Part shown: positions 49,501 to 52,500 of the stretch, one piece after another
How positions within the stretch are numbered: the stretch's first letter is position 1
How the letters are laid out: each line of letters opens with the position of its first letter
From: JAEDHM01 sp964368645
Lineage (GTDB): Bacteria > Bacillota > Clostridia > Christensenellales > CAG-1252
Assembly (NCBI GenBank): GCA_964368645.1
Contig: CAYJBY010000014.1
Span: 8,232 to 72,231, forward strand
DNA: 64,000 nt
Direction: 5' to 3'
Translations under genes and position numbers: made by a program
The notes under the pieces: model-generated
Database searches by the model: none
What the model was told of the DNA's origin: nothing
The model's input: the letters and a program-made list of their open reading frames with translations, nothing else

Positions 49501-52500
49501 GGTGTCGGAAAACAACGACGGTTTCGATATCTCAATCAGCGCGTACGAATCCTCCTACGTGGACTATTACTACCAGCGTATGTATTCGTTAATGTATGAT
49601 ATGTTCGCAGGCGAAACGTCCTTGGTTCAGGACAGAATGGAGAGCTTTATCCAAAAATCTTCCACGATGATCCGTAACAAGCAGGTATATGACGAAATCT
49701 TCGAGGGTGACGAAAATATCGTTGACGAGCGCACGATAATCGCCGCACGTCTTAACTACAACGCAATGCCCGACGAGATTAAGAAGATAGTTTCTTTCGA
49801 TTACTATATCGACCTAGCCGAGGCAAAAATCGTTGATATGCTGACTAATGCCATAGCGGTTAATCTGACGGCTCCCTTGTATGCGCCGAGCATCGAAATG
49901 ATAGGCGATATCTATTACATTTACGGTATATACGCAAATATGACCGAAAGAGGTAAAAGCTTCGTTTATTCGATAATCACCGATCTGAAAACCGATGTTG
50001 ACGCAATAAACGTCACCGAACAGCAAGTCAGAGACCGCATACAGAATACGCAGTACACCACGTCAACGGAAGCCAGCGTTGAAAACATAACCTATGCGCG
50101 TTTGCTTTACGAAAGATTTAAGGCTAATAACCCCTATACCGAGATAGACACCTTGATTAACTTGGAGGGTGCGGAAAACGCCTTGATCGAGTCTTACACC
50201 AGTAACATTCTGGGTGCTTTGCCTGTAGCCTCGTTAGATAATACCTATGCGCTGGCTAACGCTAAATACTGGTTTAACAAGATGTCTGCCGTGGTGCAGA
50301 ATCAGGCAAACAACGCCTACACGCTGAAGGAGAACCAGCATAACAACCTGTTCGACGTCGATATAACCTCCAGTATTCTTCGCGATGAGGAATATCTTAC
50401 CATAGCCACGGCTTGGTATAAGGCATTACCTCTCAGCTCGCAGATGTACGTCAACTACGATAATATTTTGACAACGCTTCAGGCGGAGTACATAATGTTG
50501 CGTATCGCGATGCTGCCTGCGACCGTTACCGTCAACGGCATGCCTACTGTTTCTAATACCGTAAGCGGCTTGGATATTTTCAATTATAACTATGCACGCG
50601 CGGCGTTTGACAACTCTCCCGCAGAGGTGTGCGTTATGGTGAATAACCTAACTACACTGGAAGACTTTGCCGCGGCGATTGCAGCCTTGGATGGCGCGGT
50701 TGACGCAGATACGATTATTCAGGCAATACTGGCTATTCCGATGAGCGTAACGCTTGCTAACCTTACTCAGATTACCACCGCTCGCAGTGCGTACGACGCA
50801 GGCACAGACGCGGCGCGCAGTACCGTGGCGGCTACGACGTACAACGGGGAGATTTCCTGTTACGATTACCTGCTCAACGCGGAAGCAAGAGCAGTCGAGC
50901 TGATGCTTGCAGAATATCAGACGGTAGCCAGCTTTGGTAACGATGCCACTCCGCAGGAAAGACGCGATGACGTTATCAGACTGTTCGTCTATTATCACGC
51001 CTGCAATACGGTGCTGACTGACGCTATTAAGGTGACCTTACCCAATATCGAGCTGTTTATCGCCAGTGTGTACAGCAGGTTGCGCGAAGACATCAAGTCT
51101 TTGGCAATAACCGCCAAGTCCGAGTTTGTGGCGTACGGCGATTATATCCTGCTCCAGCCCGAGAATATTACTATTTACGATGACGAACCGAAACGTGTTT
51201 CCAACGTATCCGCAACCAACGCCAACATTGTTTGGACGAGATTAGAGTCCGACAACTACAGCTTGGAAACCGACGCGATAGGCACCTCGGGCGTTACCAA
51301 TATTCCTGCGCAGATTATGCCGTTACCCGTGCGTGTTTACGTCGGTACCAACAACAACGGCAAGATTTACGACGGTGAAACTTTGGTTCACAATATGACG
51401 GCGGAACAGCACGTCAGCACCGCCTATACCTATGTAGATGATGACGAGGTTGTCCACCTCGGCTGGGACGACGTTATCGACTCCATTAACGCGATTGTCG
51501 ATACTAACGGCATACCCGTACTTAACGCAATTACCGACTTGGTGGAGGGTAACTTCCTTGTAGCCAACGTATCCATCGCAGGCTACAATTACAGGAACGA
51601 GTACGTTGACGGTGTAACCGACGCAAGTATCAACGAAGGACAACAGCACCATAACTATATCGTTTACTCTCAGACTGACGCAGTGGCAGGGGATACCTTC
51701 GTGTTCCGTACCTATGACGCAGACGGCTACAGTAACTACGATTTCGTAATCGACGACGGCTTACTGGTGTTTGACAGTTATACCGTTCAGACTGATCTGA
51801 CTATTACCGAACAGCCTGCGGAAACACTTGTAATCAATTCCGTTATGTACAACGTGGGCGATACCGTACCTGCTTTAACCGTGCTGAATAACGAACAGTA
51901 TAACCTCTTAGGCACTGCGGATAAGGCTTTCGTAAAGGGTAACTTCGGCACTTATAACAAGATGAACACCGATACTACCACCGTCCTTGAGATTTACGAC
52001 GGTGTGGTGGGTGCGCACGAATTTGAGGAATCGAAATATACGATATCCAAGCGCCAGCTGACGGTGGAATACAATAATTTGCTACAGAGTTGGCAACAGT
52101 CGGCGCAGACTATAGGCATTAATGCGCTTAAGGATACGTTAGCCGACGACGAGACTAACAACATTACGGCGGAGGAATTTAACCGTCTGATGTATCAGGA
52201 TAACTTCTTCGATTCTCAGTTCAACGTACTTACGGGCGATTCCTCGGCGATAACCGTTTATAACAACTGGATGGATTATATCAGCAGTGTAGCGGTTACG
52301 CTGACGGGGGCACCGTCCGCAACATTGACTGTCGGAGGCGTGACCTACGGCATCGGCAATACTATACCTAAGGGCACAGTGCTTTCTATGGCGCAGTATT
52401 TGAGTTTGGCAACGGCGGACAAGGCGGGCTTTATACCCTATAACGGCTTTGTCAATACCTACGGCGTAGTTATTACGAGCGAGCCTAGCGGCGTATTGAA

